Of a stretch of 45,201 nucleotides of DNA, positions 29,484 through 37,681 are shown piece after piece (the stretch's first letter is position 1; each line of letters starts with the position of its first letter). Under the pieces are notes generated by a model that saw only the letters and a program-made list of their open reading frames with translations, was not told where the DNA came from and searched no databases. This stretch comes from Parvularculaceae bacterium (GTDB taxonomy: Bacteria; Pseudomonadota; Alphaproteobacteria; Caulobacterales; Parvularculaceae). Location: positions 1-45,201 of the forward strand of contig JAJFFW010000003.1 of assembly GCA_021776435.1 (NCBI GenBank). Reading direction: 5' to 3'. The position numbers and the translations under genes are program-made.

Positions 29484-30737
29484 ATGAACATGATAATGAA
29501 CGCTGTAGCGCACACACCGATATTCGACCGGTTCGACATCCGATTCTCACGGGTTCAAGTTCTGGCTGTCGCCGGGGTGCTGTTGATCACCTCCCTTGGG
29601 GTATTCCTTTTCCAAATCGCTTCCTCACATGACCCTTTTTTGCCCAACGGCGTGCCTTTAGGGGGCGATTTTATCGCATTTTGGAGCGCAGCCCGCGGCG
29701 TTGTGGCCGGTCACGCAGGGGATTTATACAATAGCGCATTTTTTGAATCCTGGCTTCAAACCATGGTCCCGGCGGAGAACCCTTATGACCTGACCTGGCA
29801 ATATCCACCGAGTTATTACTTTCTCATCCTGCCGCTGGCTTTTTTGCCCTATTCAGCCGGCTATGCCGCATGGACAGGCGGATCATTGATCGCTTTCGCC
29901 GCTACGGGCTATGTGATCGGATTGCGCGAGCGCTGGCTTTTCGTCGTCCTTTCCGCACCAGTCGTCTTTAACGCAGCCATCACCGGACAAAACGGATTTC
30001 TAACCGCAAGTCTCCTCGCCGGCGCGGCGCTGTTGCCAGACCGGCGCCCGATGATCGCAGGTCTTTGCGCTGCCCTTTTGACCGTGAAACCCCAACTCGG
30101 TCTTCTCTTGCCGATAGCGTATGCGGCGGGTGGGTGTTGGAGAGCGTTCGGTTGGGCGACGGTCGGCACAGTCTTCCTTGGTCTTGCGAGCGTCATCGCT
30201 TTCGGCGTTGAACCCTGGCTTCACTTCCCTGAAGGCGCAGCCCTGGTTTCAGAACGGTTGAGCGATGGGGTTATGCCGCTTTTTAAAATGCCAACGACAT
30301 TTGCCGGTTTCATGTTGGCGGGCGCGCCTAAGGCCTTGGCGTTATCAGTACACAGTGTAATAGCATTCTGTGTCATGGGGACCGTCGCCATCGTCTGGCG
30401 ACGGGTTCGAGAGCCCGACCTCCGCGCAGCCATACTGTGCACCGGCGTATTTTTCATTTCGCCTTATATCTATTATTATGAACTGGTTGTCGCCGCGTTG
30501 CCCATAGCCCTGGTCGCTAAACGCGCCATGAAATCTGGTTGGCTCAAATATGAGCAGCTTTCATTCGGGATGCTGTTTTTGATTCCAATGTTCATTCCGA
30601 GCGCCGCCTATCGTTTCGGACTTCACATAGGGTTTGGCGTAAGCGTCATCGCTTTTCTCATTGTGATGCGGCGTATTCGCTCCACTCACCCGGACTTCAG
30701 GCTTTTACGGCGTCAAAAATCCGCGCTTCTCGCCTGA
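29484..30737 (+). CDS. GT87 family integral membrane glycosyltransferase (DUF2029)
   Basis: The 417-residue protein has about ten membrane segments. The first periplasmic loop carries the family motif GGDFIAFWSAARGVVAGHAGDLY with the presumed catalytic Asp. GT87 enzymes use polyprenyl-phosphate sugars, best known as mannosyltransferases in actinobacteria. The divergent GtrB and GtrA genes would make and flip such a donor, so the three genes may form one decoration pathway. Three ATGs lie in the first five codons; AGGGCG sits best before the second or third. It ends 5 bases before the convergent Rieske oxygenase gene. Confidence 0.85.
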   Translation: MNMIMNAVAHTPIFDRFDIRFSRVQVLAVAGVLLITSLGVFLFQIASSHDPFLPNGVPLGGDFIAFWSAARGVVAGHAGDLYNSAFFESWLQTMVPAENPYDLTWQYPPSYYFLILPLAFLPYSAGYAAWTGGSLIAFAATGYVIGLRERWLFVVLSAPVVFNAAITGQNGFLTASLLAGAALLPDRRPMIAGLCAALLTVKPQLGLLLPIAYAAGGCWRAFGWATVGTVFLGLASVIAFGVEPWLHFPEGAALVSERLSDGVMPLFKMPTTFAGFMLAGAPKALALSVHSVIAFCVMGTVAIVWRRVREPDLRAAILCTGVFFISPYIYYYELVVAALPIALVAKRAMKSGWLKYEQLSFGMLFLIPMFIPSAAYRFGLHIGFGVSVIAFLIVMRRIRSTHPDFRLLRRQKSALLA

Positions 30738-30742
30738 ATAAA

Positions 30743-31813
30743 TCACGTACGCCAGCGCAATGTCGCGGGCGCCAGCGGATTAACGAATGCGCCCGATGGC
30801 GGGCGCTCGATCCAGGCGCGTTTCAACCGGTAGTACCATTTCGCAGGCTCATCCGGATCGCCGACATAAAGCGGCGTTGTTGTCATGCGCGAGAGGTTTT
30901 TATTCTGCTCCCGGAGCATCGCGCCATCCTGCGCCAGAAAATTCGCAGACATCCGTCCAAGCACGGGCTTAAGCAGGGTCAAGATGGGCATATCCCAAAA
31001 GATCATGTGCGTGATTCGCGCAAACCCATCTTCCTCCGGTGTAATCGCCGTCAGACCGAGAATAAACCGGTTGGCGTTACGGATGTTTTCATACCGCAAG
31101 GCAGGCAGCCTGAATTCGATCTCCGTCGTCGGCGCGCCACCAAGCATTTTGTAAATTCGGCTATTCGAAGAAGGACGGTGAGCAGGCATTTTGAACCCGA
31201 ATTCAGTCGGTTCGAAGGTCTTGACCTTGTCTTGAAGCCCCGCGCCCTCGCGCCACCACCATTGTCTGTGTACGAACGGCGTGTGAGCAGGATCGACGAG
31301 GCCGATTACTGTTTCGTCGTAAGGACCTTCGGCCTGCGCGACCGTGACAATCTGTGGCCGGAACGATGGCGGCAAGCCTGTTGATGGAGGGGCAATTGCC
31401 GGCTTTGCCGCTTTCGTACGGTCAGTGTCCTCCGGCCGGAAAATCCACACAATGCCATTTTCTTCGTGAACCGGGAAGCGGCGCACCGCAATCATCGAGG
31501 AGTCGAACGCGCTGTCTGAATGGAGCGCCGGGATCGCCGCGCAAACCCCGTCGCGCGCGCCGATCCGCCAACCGTGATAGGGGCATTCAACGCTCGGCCC
31601 GCCTTGATCGCTTTCGACAATGCGGCCAGCTGAAAGCGGCGCAGCGCGGTGGGGACAGACATCGAACAGAGCAAACGCCTCGCCCTCTTTGGTGCGGCCC
31701 AGCACGACCGGTTCGCCCCAAAAGATGCGCCGTAAAAGCGCGCCGTGGGCGATATCGCGTGACAGACAGGCGAAATACCAAAGACCGGAAAGAAGCGTCT
31801 GATCGTCGCGCAC
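30743..31813 (-). CDS. Rieske [2Fe-2S] oxygenase, ring-hydroxylating alpha-subunit type
   Basis: The 356-residue protein has an N-terminal Rieske domain with both ligand pairs (CPHRAAPLSAG and CPYHGW) and a C-terminal mononuclear-iron domain with VDPAHTPFVH, matching the D-x2-H-x4-H iron site. Such enzymes insert oxygen into aromatic, sterol-like or other substrates using an external ferredoxin reductase. No reductase or ferredoxin gene is adjacent. The LSRDIAHGALLRRIFWGEPVVLGR opening resembles oxygenases of the vanillate/Pao/KshA type. The start is GTG at 31813 with AAGGG 8 bases upstream. Its substrate is unknown. Confidence 0.9.
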   Translation of the reverse strand: MRDDQTLLSGLWYFACLSRDIAHGALLRRIFWGEPVVLGRTKEGEAFALFDVCPHRAAPLSAGRIVESDQGGPSVECPYHGWRIGARDGVCAAIPALHSDSAFDSSMIAVRRFPVHEENGIVWIFRPEDTDRTKAAKPAIAPPSTGLPPSFRPQIVTVAQAEGPYDETVIGLVDPAHTPFVHRQWWWREGAGLQDKVKTFEPTEFGFKMPAHRPSSNSRIYKMLGGAPTTEIEFRLPALRYENIRNANRFILGLTAITPEEDGFARITHMIFWDMPILTLLKPVLGRMSANFLAQDGAMLREQNKNLSRMTTTPLYVGDPDEPAKWYYRLKRAWIERPPSGAFVNPLAPATLRWRT

Positions 31814-31930
31814 CGCAAATCCCTTGATAATTCCAACAGCCTTTTTCTATTCATTAAATCGTGAAAGAGCGCCAGTATCTTTTTTTCACGTTTTCGACAA
31901 AATACTTACGGCTACTTTTTTGAACACGCA

Positions 31931-32536
31931 TTAGAATGGCCTTCGCGTTTTCATCGCGGCCGCAAGCGTGCCTTCATCAAGATAGTCGAGTTCTCCGCCG
32001 ACCGGCACACCTTGAGAAAGGCGCGTGACCGTCACACTGCATGTCAACAACTGCTCAGTCAAATAATGCGCCGTAGTCTGACCATCCACCGTGGCGGCAA
32101 GCGCCAACACGACTTCGCTCACGTCATCCACTCCCGAACGCGCAACCAGCCCCCCGATATTAATGTCATCGGGCCCGACGCCATCGAGCGGCGACAACAA
32201 CCCGCCGAGCACATGATAGCGCCCGCGATGGGCGCCGGCGCGCTCCAGCGCCCACAGATCGGCGACATCCTGCACCACACACAGCACCGAAGTATTGCGT
32301 TGCGGATCGGCGCAGACGGCGCAAGGGTCAATGGAATCCCAATTGCCGCAGACCGAGCACGCCTTGACCTTGTCGGCGGCGTCAGCGAGCGCAAAGGCCA
32401 GCGGGCGCATCACCGGTTCGCGTTTTTTCAAAAGATAAAGCGCCGCACGCTTCGCCGAACGCGGCCCCAGCCCCGGCATTTTGGTGAGGAGATCAATCAG
32501 GCGCTGTAATTCGGGACCGATGGTGGATGCGGGCAT
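31931..32536 (-). CDS. recR: Recombination protein RecR
   Basis: RecR works with RecF and RecO to load RecA on gapped DNA. The 201-residue protein has the helix-hairpin-helix ([20 protein letters not shown]), the four-Cys zinc finger ([16 protein letters not shown]), and the Toprim domain ([35 protein letters not shown]). The C-terminal [20 protein letters not shown] is also conserved. It lies downstream of dnaX and ybaB, a widespread order. Here a 380-base repeat-rich gap separates it from ybaB. Confidence 0.96.
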   Translation of the reverse strand: MPASTIGPELQRLIDLLTKMPGLGPRSAKRAALYLLKKREPVMRPLAFALADAADKVKACSVCGNWDSIDPCAVCADPQRNTSVLCVVQDVADLWALERAGAHRGRYHVLGGLLSPLDGVGPDDINIGGLVARSGVDDVSEVVLALAATVDGQTTAHYLTEQLLTCSVTVTRLSQGVPVGGELDYLDEGTLAAAMKTRRPF

Positions 32537-32916
32537 TTTTAAACCTTACGACAATTACTAGGACTGTGCGCTCAAACTTCTGCCAAAGTAAAATTCCTGC
32601 CCCCCCGGCCATAATGTTGTCCCATCGCGGCAAACACCTTAACGGTGTTGCACTTGTTCCGTGAACTCGTGGGACCCATTCTTCGTTCCACACTGGATTC
32701 CCGCATTCGCAGGAAAGAGCGGAGAAGGGAACGTCATCCCGGACGTTACACGAGCCCAAAACCGCAGGGTTTTGGCCTGCGAGTGTTAGATCCGGGATCC
32801 AGGGCTGCTTGCTCCGTGCGCGCTGTCCTGGATCCCGGATAGCTCGTTTTGCCAGCCAAATCATAGATTTGGGGCAAACCGGCTTCCGGGATGACGGCTT
32901 TGTTGGGTATGCACCT
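32537..32916. other. Repeat-rich recR-ybaB gap
   Basis: 380 bases with no supported gene. It holds the composite palindromic element 32732-32896 and, left of it, a short ATTCCCGCATTCGCAGGAA hairpin (about 32696-32714) of a further repeat type. The rest (32537-32690) shows nothing recognisable beyond a run of seven C at about 32600-32606. Confidence 0.6.
32732..32896. repeat. Composite palindromic repeat, copy B of the 112-bp unit
   Basis: The outer ends CGTCATCCCGG (32732-32742) and CCGGGATGACG (32886-32896) are inverted repeats. A CCAAAACC-GCA-GGGTTTTGG hairpin follows the left end. From 32784 to 32895 the sequence matches 1-112, including the GGATCCAG...CTGGATCC arms and AAATC-ATA-GATTT. 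Confidence 0.88.
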
Positions 32917-33240
32917 CTAAAACGGCAGTTTCATGCCCGGCGGCAGGGGCAGGCCAGCGGTCAAGGTTTTCATTTCATCCGCAGACTGAGTCTCCAGTTT
33001 GGCCTTGGCGTCGTTGATCGCGGCGGCGATCAAGTCTTCAAGAACGTCGCCCTCGTCCGGGTTAATGAGATCTTTTTCAATCACAACTGACTTCGCATAA
33101 CCCTTGCCGTTGAGGGTCACTTTGACCATACCAGCGCCGGCCACGCCCTCGACTTCCATCTCGGCGATCTTTTCCTGAATTTCCTGCATTTTCGCCTGCA
33201 GGCCCGCCGCCTGTTTCATGATGTCGCCAAGGTCTTTCAT
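32917..33240 (-). CDS. YbaB/EbfC family nucleoid-associated protein
   Basis: The 107-residue protein has the family's helix-sheet-helix plan: MKQAAGLQAKMQEIQEKIAE, then VEGVAGAGMVKVTLNGKG and LEDLIAAAINDAKAKLE. It binds DNA as a dimer with curved tongs. Family members are encoded between dnaX and recR in many bacteria, as here, suggesting a replication- or repair-linked role. The C-terminus is rich in Gly/Pro/Leu (LPLPPGMKLPF), also typical. The start is ATG at 33240, 34 bases after dnaX. Confidence 0.95.
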   Translation of the reverse strand: MKDLGDIMKQAAGLQAKMQEIQEKIAEMEVEGVAGAGMVKVTLNGKGYAKSVVIEKDLINPDEGDVLEDLIAAAINDAKAKLETQSADEMKTLTAGLPLPPGMKLPF

Positions 33241-33274
33241 CGCCGCCTCTTCCGTAAACTGATCTTAGAATGTT

Positions 33275-35137
33275 TCACCCTTCACCCCTTAACGGTTCCG
33301 GGTCCGCGTCAGACCCTATCTGGTCATCCGCCTCTTGATCGTCAACCGGCGTGAAGGGTTCAGGCGTTGGTTCACGGATCGCCGTCACCTCGGCGCCGGG
33401 AAAGACTTCCAGCGCCTTTTTCACAAGCGGGTGGGCCATCACCTCCGCCATGCGCGTATCGCGCAGGGTCGCAGCGCCCTCGGTGCGCGTGTTGACGGTG
33501 ACAACCCAATGCTCGCCGGTCCATTCCTTGAGACGGCGCATCAACCGGCCCGCGAGATCTGCTGGCGCGCGTTCGTGCAACCGCACCTCGATGCGTCCCT
33601 GTTCAAACGAAATCACGTGCACATAGCCCTCAAGCTCGGTGCGGAGCTTGGCGTTTCGATGCACCCCCGCAAGATGCGCAATATCAGCAAGCGAAGCGAT
33701 GCGTGGGTGGCCCGGCGAGGGCGGCGGGGAGGATGGCTTCGGCTCCAACGCCCGCGCCGCCGCAGCGATGCTCAGGCTGGCGCTCGGCTGATCCGCCGGT
33801 CTCTCACGAGAGGCGAGGGAATTCCCAGCAGGTGTGGGCTCAACACCCCCCTCGCTTGAGGCGCCGCTGGTTCCGCCAGAGGTTGACCCAGCAGCGGACG
33901 ACGCCCCACCGGCTGATACGACACGGTTTTCTCTCAAAGCGCGCAAGGCCTCATCCGGTGTCGGTAGATCGGCCGCAAAACAGAGCCGGATCAGCGCCAT
34001 CTCTCCCGCCGCCGAGGGATCAGGCGCAGCCAGTGTTTCAGACAGGCCCCTCATCAACAGCGCCCAGGCGCGGGTCAGCGCGTTCAACTGCAGGCCGTCG
34101 GCGGTATTGCGGGCGCGCTCGGCGTCAGCCTCGCCGGCCGGGCCGTGACTTGCGGCCTCGCCGCCCGCCGCTTTCACCCGCGTCACCAGATGGACGAGCT
34201 CAAGCATGTCACGCAGGACGATAGACGGCTCAGCGCCTGCATCATATTGATCCCGAAACATTGTCAGCGCGGTCTTTGCGTCACCCTGCAAGGCGGCCTG
34301 CAACAGGCCCCAGGTCTGGCTGCGGTCGGCCAGACCCAGCATCGCCCGGACTTCCTCGCCGGTCACTTCGACGAGCCCCTCAGCATCGGCGCCGCCGACG
34401 CTCGACATATGCTGAATGATGGCCTGATCGAGCAGCGATAAACCGTCGCGAACCGACCCTTCCGCAGCGCGCGCAATCATCGCGAGGCCCTCTAAATCGA
34501 CCTTCGTGTTTTCCTTTGCAGCAATCTTGCCGAGAAAATCCACCAACACGGTCGGATCAATTCGACGCAGGTCAAATCGCTGGCAGCGTGAGAGAACCGT
34601 CACAGGGAGCTTGCGGATTTCCGTTGTCGCGAAGATGAATTTCACATGCGGCGGCGGCTCTTCGAGGGTCTTCAACAAGGCGTTAAAGGCCTGTGTCGAG
34701 AGCATGTGCACTTCGTCGATGATATAGACTTTGTAGCGGGCCTCGACGGGCGCATAACGCACCCCCTCAATCAGATCGCGAATATCTCCGACACCGGTGC
34801 GAGAGGCCGCATCCATCTCAAGCACATCCGGATGGCGGCTCTCGGCGATCGCCTGACAGTGCAGACCATCTTCGGGCATATCGATTTGCGGGCCGTTATC
34901 TTCGCCATTCGGCCCGACATAATTGAGGGCCCGCGCAAGAATGCGCGCGGTCGTGGTTTTTCCGACACCGCGCACGCCCGTCAGTACAAAAGCGTGGGCA
35001 ATACGGCCGCTCGCAAACGCATTACTGAGCGTGCGCACCATGGCTTCATGGCCGATCAGATCGTCAAATCTGCGCGGGCGGTATTTTCGCGCCAGAACCT
35101 GATAGGCCTCGGAAGCGCCGGCAATTTTTTCAGGCAT
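33275..35137 (-). CDS. dnaX: DNA polymerase III subunits gamma/tau
   Basis: Clamp-loader ATPase, 620 residues. An AAA+ domain with Walker A TGVRGVGKTTTARI (about 53-66), Walker B YIIDEVHML, and sensor/SRC motif TVLSRCQRFDLRRI is followed by a collar domain. Then come a low-complexity Ser/Gly/Pro linker (about 415-470) and a tau-like C-terminal domain ending with acidic residues. Most bacterial DnaX proteins hold zinc through four Cys just after Walker A; here only the single Cys of GLHCQAIAESRH is visible. I saw no clear programmed-frameshift site. It lies downstream of the SRP RNA gene and upstream of ybaB. Confidence 0.95.
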   Translation of the reverse strand: MPEKIAGASEAYQVLARKYRPRRFDDLIGHEAMVRTLSNAFASGRIAHAFVLTGVRGVGKTTTARILARALNYVGPNGEDNGPQIDMPEDGLHCQAIAESRHPDVLEMDAASRTGVGDIRDLIEGVRYAPVEARYKVYIIDEVHMLSTQAFNALLKTLEEPPPHVKFIFATTEIRKLPVTVLSRCQRFDLRRIDPTVLVDFLGKIAAKENTKVDLEGLAMIARAAEGSVRDGLSLLDQAIIQHMSSVGGADAEGLVEVTGEEVRAMLGLADRSQTWGLLQAALQGDAKTALTMFRDQYDAGAEPSIVLRDMLELVHLVTRVKAAGGEAASHGPAGEADAERARNTADGLQLNALTRAWALLMRGLSETLAAPDPSAAGEMALIRLCFAADLPTPDEALRALRENRVVSAGGASSAAGSTSGGTSGASSEGGVEPTPAGNSLASRERPADQPSASLSIAAAARALEPKPSSPPPSPGHPRIASLADIAHLAGVHRNAKLRTELEGYVHVISFEQGRIEVRLHERAPADLAGRLMRRLKEWTGEHWVVTVNTRTEGAATLRDTRMAEVMAHPLVKKALEVFPGAEVTAIREPTPEPFTPVDDQEADDQIGSDADPEPLRGEG

Positions 35138-35267
35138 GTCCGCTCCACAATTACCCCGTAAGTATGAAGGGTCGTGACGTAAGCCTCAACTGCGCTTTTT
35201 TTGCGAGTTTTGCAAAGACCCGGTGCGCGCGAAACTCACGAGAGTTGGTAAAAGCGGCTGGAAAGGT

Positions 35268-35360
35268 GGAAGACTGAAACGACCCGAACCTGAAACTCGT
35301 TACGGCTGCTTCCTTCCGGATCTGACCGGGTTGGCGAGAGGTTCGCCCGCCAGCCTTCCG
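35268..35360 (-). ncRNA. ffs: Signal recognition particle RNA (small, 4.5S type)
   Basis: On the minus strand the tetraloop and conserved SRP54-binding core read GGTCAGATCCGGAAGGAAGCAGCC. The flanks pair as CGAACCT (35339-35345) with AGGTTCG (35285-35291), and CTCG with CGAG, giving the long hairpin of bacterial small SRP RNA; an outer GGAAG/CTTCC pair sets approximate ends. The RNA works with Ffh in co-translational membrane targeting. Ends are uncertain by several bases. A -35/-10 pair sits upstream at the correct distance. The location next to dnaX is seen in many alphaproteobacteria. Confidence 0.93.
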
Positions 35361-35366
35361 TGGCGG

Positions 35367-35395
35367 AATATCAGTGCGACAGTATGGAATTGCAA
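35367..35395 (-). promoter_or_regulatory. Likely promoter of the SRP RNA gene
   Basis: Minus-strand TTGCAA (35390-35395) and GATATT (35367-35372) are 17 bases apart, resembling a housekeeping sigma-70 promoter. The start point would fall near 35360, matching the outer stem of the SRP RNA. Confidence 0.55.
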
Positions 35396-35578
35396 GGGAC
35401 AGTTTGGCGCATATTGCACCAGGCTGCGATAATCTTGACGGATCGCTCCTGGCCAGCAGGGAGTTTATCCGCGCTTGCCGGGTATTGAACAGAAATAGCA
35501 GTGACCCTATCGGCCTCCTCTGGTCTCTGGCCGAGTTGACGTTAAATAGAGCCATCGCAGCCTGCTGGAGCCTGGATC

Positions 35579-36487
35579 ATGACGCTTGACGAAAACCCGT
35601 GCCTCTTTGCCGGCAACCCTCTCGACCGGGCGAGCGAGAAGCGGATAGACCCGGCCTGGATCAAGACGCGCCTTGATGACCCCGACAGCCTCCTATTGCC
35701 CCTTTATAAAGGTGACCCGCTCATCACCGGTGGCGCGCCCGCATGGTTGTCGACAGCAGCCCGGCGCGAATTTTCACAAAGAACAAAGCCGGTTTTTCTG
35801 GGCCTGAAAAACCAGCGCGCCTATTTCGCCATCAACGCCTCTGACGCCGCCTCACCAGAAACCGCACCTTTCGCAGAGATCGGCGTCTATACGCCATTGC
35901 GCCAGTCAGCGGCGATGTTGGGTGATAATGACATCGCCATCATCGGTCAGGCGCGCTGGTTGCTAGACTGGCACTACCGGCACCGGCACTGTGCGGTCTG
36001 CGGCGCGTTGACCGATATCAAAGACGGCGGCGCGAAGCGGCAATGTCCCGATTGCAGCGCAGAACACTTTCCCCGATCCGATCCGGTGGCGATCATTCTC
36101 GCCACCCATGGCGACGCCTGCCTGCTGGGGCGCGGGCCACATTTCCCGCCCGGCTTTCTCTCCGCCTTAGCTGGCTATATCGAAGTAGCGGAAACCCCAG
36201 AGGAATGCGCCGTACGCGAAGTTTACGAAGAAGCGGGCGTGCGTCTGACCGATGTGCGTTATCAATTTTCTCAACCCTGGCCCTTTCCTTCCTCGCTGAT
36301 GATGGGGTTTATCGCCGATGCCGAAGCGCGCGATCTTAATCTTGATACGAAGGAAATAGAGGAAGCGTGCTGGGTCGACCGTGCCGACATCCTCAAATTG
36401 TTAAACGGCGAAGAGGTCGACGGCGTTTTCCTGCCGCCAAGGTTCACCATCGCAAGGCAATTGCTCGAGCGGTGGGCGGGGGATTAG
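35579..36487 (+). CDS. nudC: NAD(+) diphosphatase NudC
   Basis: NudC splits NAD(H) and removes NAD caps from RNA. The 302-residue protein has an N-terminal domain, a zinc ribbon (CAVCG and CPDC about 20 residues apart, then EHFPRSDPVAI) and a Nudix box (GYIEVAETPEECAVREVYEE). It also has the NADH-pyrophosphatase-specific SQPWPFPSSLM. The ATG at 35579 follows GGAGCCTGGATC. It shows no operon link to its neighbours. Confidence 0.95.
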   Translation: MTLDENPCLFAGNPLDRASEKRIDPAWIKTRLDDPDSLLLPLYKGDPLITGGAPAWLSTAARREFSQRTKPVFLGLKNQRAYFAINASDAASPETAPFAEIGVYTPLRQSAAMLGDNDIAIIGQARWLLDWHYRHRHCAVCGALTDIKDGGAKRQCPDCSAEHFPRSDPVAIILATHGDACLLGRGPHFPPGFLSALAGYIEVAETPEECAVREVYEEAGVRLTDVRYQFSQPWPFPSSLMMGFIADAEARDLNLDTKEIEEACWVDRADILKLLNGEEVDGVFLPPRFTIARQLLERWAGD

Positions 36488-36540
36488 AGCGTTTTGCATT
36501 CAGGCTGATGCTATCCTGGATCGAGGCCTCTCAACCCGCT

Positions 36541-36605
36541 CATCCCGGCGGAAGCCGGGACCCAGTCAGACTCAGATCTAAGCCCCGGCTTCCGCCGGTG
36601 AGAGC
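36541..36605. repeat. CCCGGCGGAAGCCGGG repeat between nudC and pheA
   Basis: CATCCCGGCGGAAGCCGGGACCC at the left pairs with CCCCGGCTTCCGCCGG at the right. The type is common in alphaproteobacterial intergenic DNA. It fills part of the 171-base gap between the convergent nudC and pheA, and may end both transcripts. A TTAGAGCGTTTTGCATTCAG stretch just before it (36485-36504) recurs in part, inverted, near 40027-40044. Confidence 0.65.
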
Positions 36606-36658
36606 GGCGTTTGATGCAGCGCCTGCGATCCAAGATGAATGCAACCTCGCCGTCCGTC

Positions 36659-37507
36659 CTAACGCTCTCGCGCCGCTTTGTAGACGCCGAGAATTTTCAG
36701 TGTTGACGAAAAGAAGCTCAACTCCTCGAGCGCCAGACGCACAGGCCTGTCCTGCGGATGGCCTTCGATGTCAGCATAGAACATGGTCGCGTTAAACGAG
36801 CCGTCCAGCTGATAGCTTTCAAGCTTGGTCATGTTGACGCCGTTGGTCGCGAAACCGCCGAGCGCCTTGTAAAGGGCTGCGGGAATATTGCGCACCTGAA
36901 AGACGAAACTGGTAACGGTCTCGCCCCCCCCGGGCGCTGCATCGTGGGGCTCTAACGCCATTTCCAGAAAACGCGTCGTGTTGTGATCGGCGTCCTCGAC
37001 ATTCTTCAGGAGAACCTCAAGCCCATAGAGCGACGCCGCGAGGGTTGAGGCTAAAACAGCCTCATCACCGCGGTCTGTTTGCGCCAGGCGCCGCGCCGCG
37101 CCGGCTGTATCGCCCGCCAATTTGGCCCTGACGCCATGGGTCTTAAAAAACCCGCGGCACTGGCCAAGCGCCATCGCATGGCTGCGCACCACCTTAATAT
37201 CTTCAAGTTTTACGCCGGGCCTGACGAGGAGATGATGTTCGATTGGCAGGAAGTGCTCGGCGACGATATGAAGGTCGGCTTCAGGCAACAGGTGATGAAT
37301 ATCGGCAACACGTCCGGCGAGAGAATTTTCTATCGGCAGCATCGCGCGCATCGCGGCGCCGGACTGCACCGTCTCGAAGGCCTCTTCAAATGTCGCGCAG
37401 GGCAATGGTTCAAAATCCGGTGCAAACCGCACGCAGGCCAGCTCTGAAAACGCCCCAGGCTCGCCCTGAAAGGCGATCTTTTGTTTTGCGGAGACAGTTT
37501 TTGTCAT
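36659..37507 (-). CDS. pheA: Prephenate dehydratase
   Basis: PheA converts prephenate to phenylpyruvate in phenylalanine synthesis. The 282-residue monofunctional protein has no chorismate mutase domain. It begins AFQGEPGAFSELAC, contains the catalytic NTTRFLEM, and ends in an ACT domain (FVFQVRNIPAALYKALGGFA). In that domain the phenylalanine-binding ESRP is replaced by ESYQ, so feedback may differ. The ATG at 37507 has AGGGAT upstream; the frame is open to 37534. It diverges from the membrane cytochrome c gene, as is common in alphaproteobacteria. Confidence 0.93.
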   Translation of the reverse strand: MTKTVSAKQKIAFQGEPGAFSELACVRFAPDFEPLPCATFEEAFETVQSGAAMRAMLPIENSLAGRVADIHHLLPEADLHIVAEHFLPIEHHLLVRPGVKLEDIKVVRSHAMALGQCRGFFKTHGVRAKLAGDTAGAARRLAQTDRGDEAVLASTLAASLYGLEVLLKNVEDADHNTTRFLEMALEPHDAAPGGGETVTSFVFQVRNIPAALYKALGGFATNGVNMTKLESYQLDGSFNATMFYADIEGHPQDRPVRLALEELSFFSSTLKILGVYKAARER

Positions 37508-37681
37508 TTCAAAGGATCCCTGTTCGGCGGGCATTTGATCGTTGCGGGATAAAAAAGCAAGCGCACCGCGTGAAAACGCCGCGGGACGATCTGTCCAACA
37601 TCCATTGCGCCGCGCCCTGAAGCCCGGTAGAACCCGGCCCGGATTGGGATAACCCGGCTTTCTAACTTATCGAGTGTTTCA

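Noticed and set aside
27892-30737. Phage-encoded serotype-conversion cassette (gtrABC on a prophage)
   Set aside because: No phage, integrase or attachment-site sequence is near, and the third gene is divergent rather than in the usual gtrA-gtrB-gtrX order.
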